This document shows positions 15,111-17,263 of a DNA stretch of 17,263 nt, in pieces; the stretch's first letter is position 1, and every line of letters starts with the position of its first letter. The translations under genes and the position numbers were made by a program. A model generated the notes under the pieces. That model was not told the origin of the DNA and ran no database searches. It was given only the letters and a program-made list of their open reading frames with translations. Location of the stretch: the NCBI GenBank assembly GCA_026770615.1, contig MU631566.1, forward strand, positions 195,841-213,103, read 5' to 3'. The DNA comes from Pavlovales sp. CCMP2436 (lineage: Eukaryota > Haptophyta > Pavlovophyceae > Pavlovales).

Positions 15111-15700
15111 AGTTTGCAGATTTTTTTTCACAACTTTTATCCTGGTGAACCGCCTCAAAACTTGACTTTTCAACCCGTCTCGCTCAAAGCCACAGTGGGC
15201 CAGGCCCGGGCGAGGCGAGGAGGCGTCGTTGCACGCACGCGCTGGGACCTCAGTAAGGAGAAGACGCGCGCGCGCATGCTCGTTCTGTCGTGCGTGAAGG
15301 TCGTGGCCCCGGACGCGCGCGGTTGGAAGGACGGCGGAGCCACTTTCGTCCTTCCCCAAATGCGGCAACTCGACCCGTGAAGGACGCGGGCCTCGCTCAC
15401 AGCCCTGCAAGGCTAGACGAGGGGCTGGCGGGGGGCGCAGCTTTCGCACGCCCCCGCGTCCTCCGCCCGCCCCCTTCCACCCAGGCCCCGCCACCCGACC
15501 ACGGGCAGCTCGGCCAGCGCGTCGACCAGACGAAGCGGCTCGAGCGACGCCATGCACAGCTCGTTGCGCGGCTCGACGTGCAGCTCGACGCCGAGCAGCT
15601 CGACGGGCAGCTCAACGGGCAGCTCAACGGACAACTCGATGGGCAGCTCGACCAGCGCGTCAGCGGCGGTGCGTTGCCCGGTTGAGATCCTCCGATTTGT
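15110..15700 (-). other. GC-rich segment, possible exon on the minus strand
   Basis: Composition changes abruptly to GC-rich, as in the host genes here. One - strand frame reads VELPVELPVELLGVELHVEP then NELCMASLEPLRLVDALAEL before losing coding character near 15500. No start codon, domain or homology is evident, and other frames are also open because of the composition. It could be an exon of an unknown gene or a GC-rich non-coding island. Confidence 0.2.
15596..15655. repeat. 12-bp minisatellite, 5 units
   Basis: Five consecutive units CAGCTC(G/A)A(C/T)GGG, with single-base variants, run from 15596 to 15655. They are preceded by a related 15-bp unit at 15581. The 12-bp period keeps any reading frame, giving VELP-type repeats on the - strand or QLNG-type repeats on the + strand. 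Confidence 0.8.
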
Positions 15701-15712
15701 ACAACAAATTAA

Positions 15713-15970
15713 CCGTTTTTTTCCCCACCTACCTACATTACTGATTCCATATATGGAACAGAAGCAAAGGAGATGTATGAGACGTTGCAAGACTACTACG
15801 ATCCCCAATATAGAGAAATGATGATACGAGCAGGCCTCCGCCCACCAAGCTTGCTCCCCACAACGGAAGACAACAGCACTCCCAAACAGCAACAAGAACA
15901 CGCGCAAACCCCGTCCATCAAAACGCCAACTGAACCTACAACCCAACCGAACGAAACACAAACCACTTAG
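15713..15970 (+). pseudogene. Open fragment with Thr/Pro/Gln-rich end, possible divergent retroelement tail
   Basis: The frame is open from 15713 (after TAA) to TAG at 15968-15970 and reads GTEAKEMYETLQDYYDPQYR, then REMMIRAGLRPP, then a Thr/Pro/Gln-rich stretch. The first part looks like a genuine folded peptide and the end like the tails of the other retroelement copies. No family is recognised. The ATG at 15773 need not be a start. Confidence 0.35.
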
Positions 15971-16166
15971 CAGTAAAAGGAATATCGGAAAACAAATCTG
16001 AGGAAAACAAGCAATGTCTGGAAAAAGGGCAAGCACACACACAAACCAAAAGAGAGCAAGAGCCTAATCCTAAAGGGAACACGGGAAGCAAAAGGTGAAG
16101 AGGCCACACGCAGAGCTAGAACAAGAGCAACACACAGAAGACAACCACACAAGAAACAACACCTAA

Positions 16167-16415
16167 GGAGAGTCAGCAACAAAAACTACCACGGGACCAA
16201 AACCTCAAAGGAGAAAGCAACAAGTCCAAAAACCCACAACACAAGGAGCCACGAATAACAAACGGAAAAGTGAAGCATCTCCAACGCCCAGCCAAAAGAG
16301 GATAACACGATCAAGCACCAAAACACTAGAACAAAAACCAGCAGAAACACACATGGTAAGGCCGCCGCCTAGACAACGCGGAACCGCACCCTTCCTAAGA
16401 CAAGGAATAGGATAG
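16167..16415 (+). pseudogene. Lys/Thr/Pro-rich open fragment resembling retroelement tails
   Basis: This 82-codon frame between stops is basic and low-complexity. It contains SQKRITRSSTKTLEQKP, which resembles RTLRSSRRPVEA of copy A and RTMRSCTKQHP of copy D. It ends about 20 nt before a strong hairpin, as the tails of the other copies do. Several frames are broken between 15970 and 16167, so the coding relation to the 15713-15970 fragment is uncertain. Confidence 0.35.
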
Positions 16416-16434
16416 CCTACACACATCACGCCAC

Positions 16435-16474
16435 GTGCTAGGCTGTACCCGTATTTGCGGGTACAGCATAGCAC
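16435..16474 (+). other. Strong 16-bp hairpin
   Basis: GTGCTA-G-GCTGTACCCG (16435-16451) pairs with CGGGTACAGC-A-TAGCAC (16458-16474): 16 pairs, one G/A mismatch, loop TATTTG. It lies just after the basic tail-like frame, the same position as the 3'-UTR hairpin of the retroelement copies. It could also be a terminator-like or processing structure. Confidence 0.75.
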
Positions 16475-16876
16475 GGTTCAGGCTATACGGAGGTTTTGCG
16501 TGCATGTTTTGTTGTAGTTACGCGCAGGATCGCGGCGGCGCGATGCGACGACGAGCAAGGTTCGTGGCGGAGAGACGACGCGGGGAGTAAGATAGCACAT
16601 GAGACAACCGATGCGCTGACCCTCCCATGTCATGCCCGTACGCCTTCGGGCTGCAAGTCGGGGGACGTTAAAAAAACTATTATTAAAAAAATATACCACA
16701 CACACCCCCCCGCCGTCCATTTCGCAACTTCTTTGATCGCGGTGGAAAATCCGTGAACCAGCCTCGGGCCGCAGGCTCCTCCGTAATTATATTATTATAG
16801 AGTTAAAATTAAAATGCGCTGATACTGTCGTGCTGGAAGCTGAACCCCCCCTGCTCGTCACTGTGTGCCGAGCCGG
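16475..16876. other. Intergenic flank of the right-edge gene
   Basis: Apart from the possible end of copy F up to about 16690, it holds an A-rich stretch (16669-16696) and no gene. The part nearest 16876 would be the 3' UTR of the - strand gene. Confidence 0.4.
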
Positions 16877-17263
16877 CTACTTCTTGCCGAAGCCGAAGAG
16901 ACCGCCCTTCTTCTTCTCATCGCCGTCGCCGCCGCCGCTGGTGACGTCCATCGCGGTCACGGCGCCCCCCCCGAGCTCCTCAAGCATCGTCTGGTGGTGA
17001 TCGGCGTAGCGGTCGGTGCCCTGCATGTCGCCGGCGTCCGACGCGTCGGCGATCTTGTCCATCGCGTCCTTGATGGACTGGTCCTCGCTCCTGCCCTTGT
17101 CGGCGGCCTTGACCTCCTTCTTGTGCTTTGGGCCGACCTTGTCGTTCTTGTGCGACACCTCGATCTCCGACGGGAGCAGCTGCAGCAGCAGGCCGAGCTT
17201 CTTGAGGCGCTTCTTGAGGTCGGTGGACGCGTCGACCTCGAACTGCACGCCGATGCAGAAGCG
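16877..17263 (-). CDS. Unidentified protein, C-terminal 128 residues (partial at window edge)
   Basis: The frame is open from the window edge (first full codon at 17263) to TAG at 16879-16877. It begins RFCIGVQFEVDASTDLKKRL, continues through a Leu-rich stretch (LGLLLQLLP), then a long charged, probably disordered region (HKNDKVGPKHKKEVKAADKG), DAMDKIADASDAGDMQG and a Gly/Asp stretch. It ends KKKGGLFGFGKK. Third codon positions are almost all G or C, as in the PPR and FNR exons, so a real host gene is likely. The true start lies beyond the window; an internal GTG or ATG should not be taken as the start. I do not recognise the family. Confidence 0.7.
   Translation of the reverse strand, partial: RFCIGVQFEVDASTDLKKRLKKLGLLLQLLPSEIEVSHKNDKVGPKHKKEVKAADKGRSEDQSIKDAMDKIADASDAGDMQGTDRYADHHQTMLEELGGGAVTAMDVTSGGGDGDEKKKGGLFGFGKK

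Larger units (their letters stand above)
15713..16690 (+). mobile_element. Candidate divergent retroelement relative (copy F)
   Basis: The order is the same as in copies A to D: low-complexity basic tail, strong hairpin (16435-16474), GC-rich 3' segment, a second hairpin GCCCG/CGGGC (16635-16652 region), then GTCGGGGGACGTTAAA near 16657. This last stretch resembles the GGGGACGGACGTTTAA of the other termini. Sequence identity elsewhere is too low to align by eye. The assignment rests on layout and is weak. Confidence 0.3.

Overview
The window looks like nuclear DNA of a eukaryotic photosynthetic microbe (an alga). Three features support this: the end of a plastid-type ferredoxin-NADP+ reductase gene split by a GT-AG intron, a single-exon pentatricopeptide repeat (PPR) gene with an organelle-targeting-like N terminus, and many degraded retrotransposon and MITE copies between GC-rich host genes. 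I cannot fix the lineage from this sequence. A secondary-plastid alga (haptophyte or stramenopile) or a green alga are all possible.

Layout. 1-1002: 3' end of an FNR gene (petH) on the + strand, with several degenerate duplicate pieces of its penultimate exon before and inside the last intron. 1003-1650: intergenic, with G-runs, hairpins and a 37-bp repeat that recurs at 9860. 1650-7790: retroelement-derived DNA. Copy A (1650-2979, +) is a C-terminal low-complexity tail plus a structured 3' end. A second fragment (3181-4133, +) carries a post-RNase H linker and a CCHC zinc finger. A third copy (4150-7790) has a LINE-type reverse transcriptase (+), then an RNase H/zinc-finger segment in inverted orientation (6041 to about 7343, -), then the usual tail and 3' end (+). 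7798-9609: the PPR gene, whose ATG lies 7 nt after that retroelement terminus. 9610-14760: a TE graveyard with three more copies of the same retroelement 3' end on the - strand (E, C, D), an array of small hairpins, two MITE copies and a 492-bp element with 70-bp inverted repeats. 14760-16876: low-information DNA, a 12-bp tandem repeat, and a possible divergent relative of the retroelement ending in a strong hairpin. 16877-17263: C-terminal part of an unidentified host gene on the - strand, cut by the window edge.

The most interesting system is the retroelement family. It appears to be a non-LTR (LINE-like) element with RT, RNase H and a C-terminal zinc finger, followed by an unusual repetitive Pro/Thr/Lys-rich tail. 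The last codons form a hairpin, a second hairpin in the 3' UTR shows compensatory base changes between copies, and a third stem-loop lies about 40 nt before a fixed non-poly(A) terminus (TTACAC). No copy here is intact. RT followed by RNase H on one polypeptide is inferred, because the only copy with both is rearranged.
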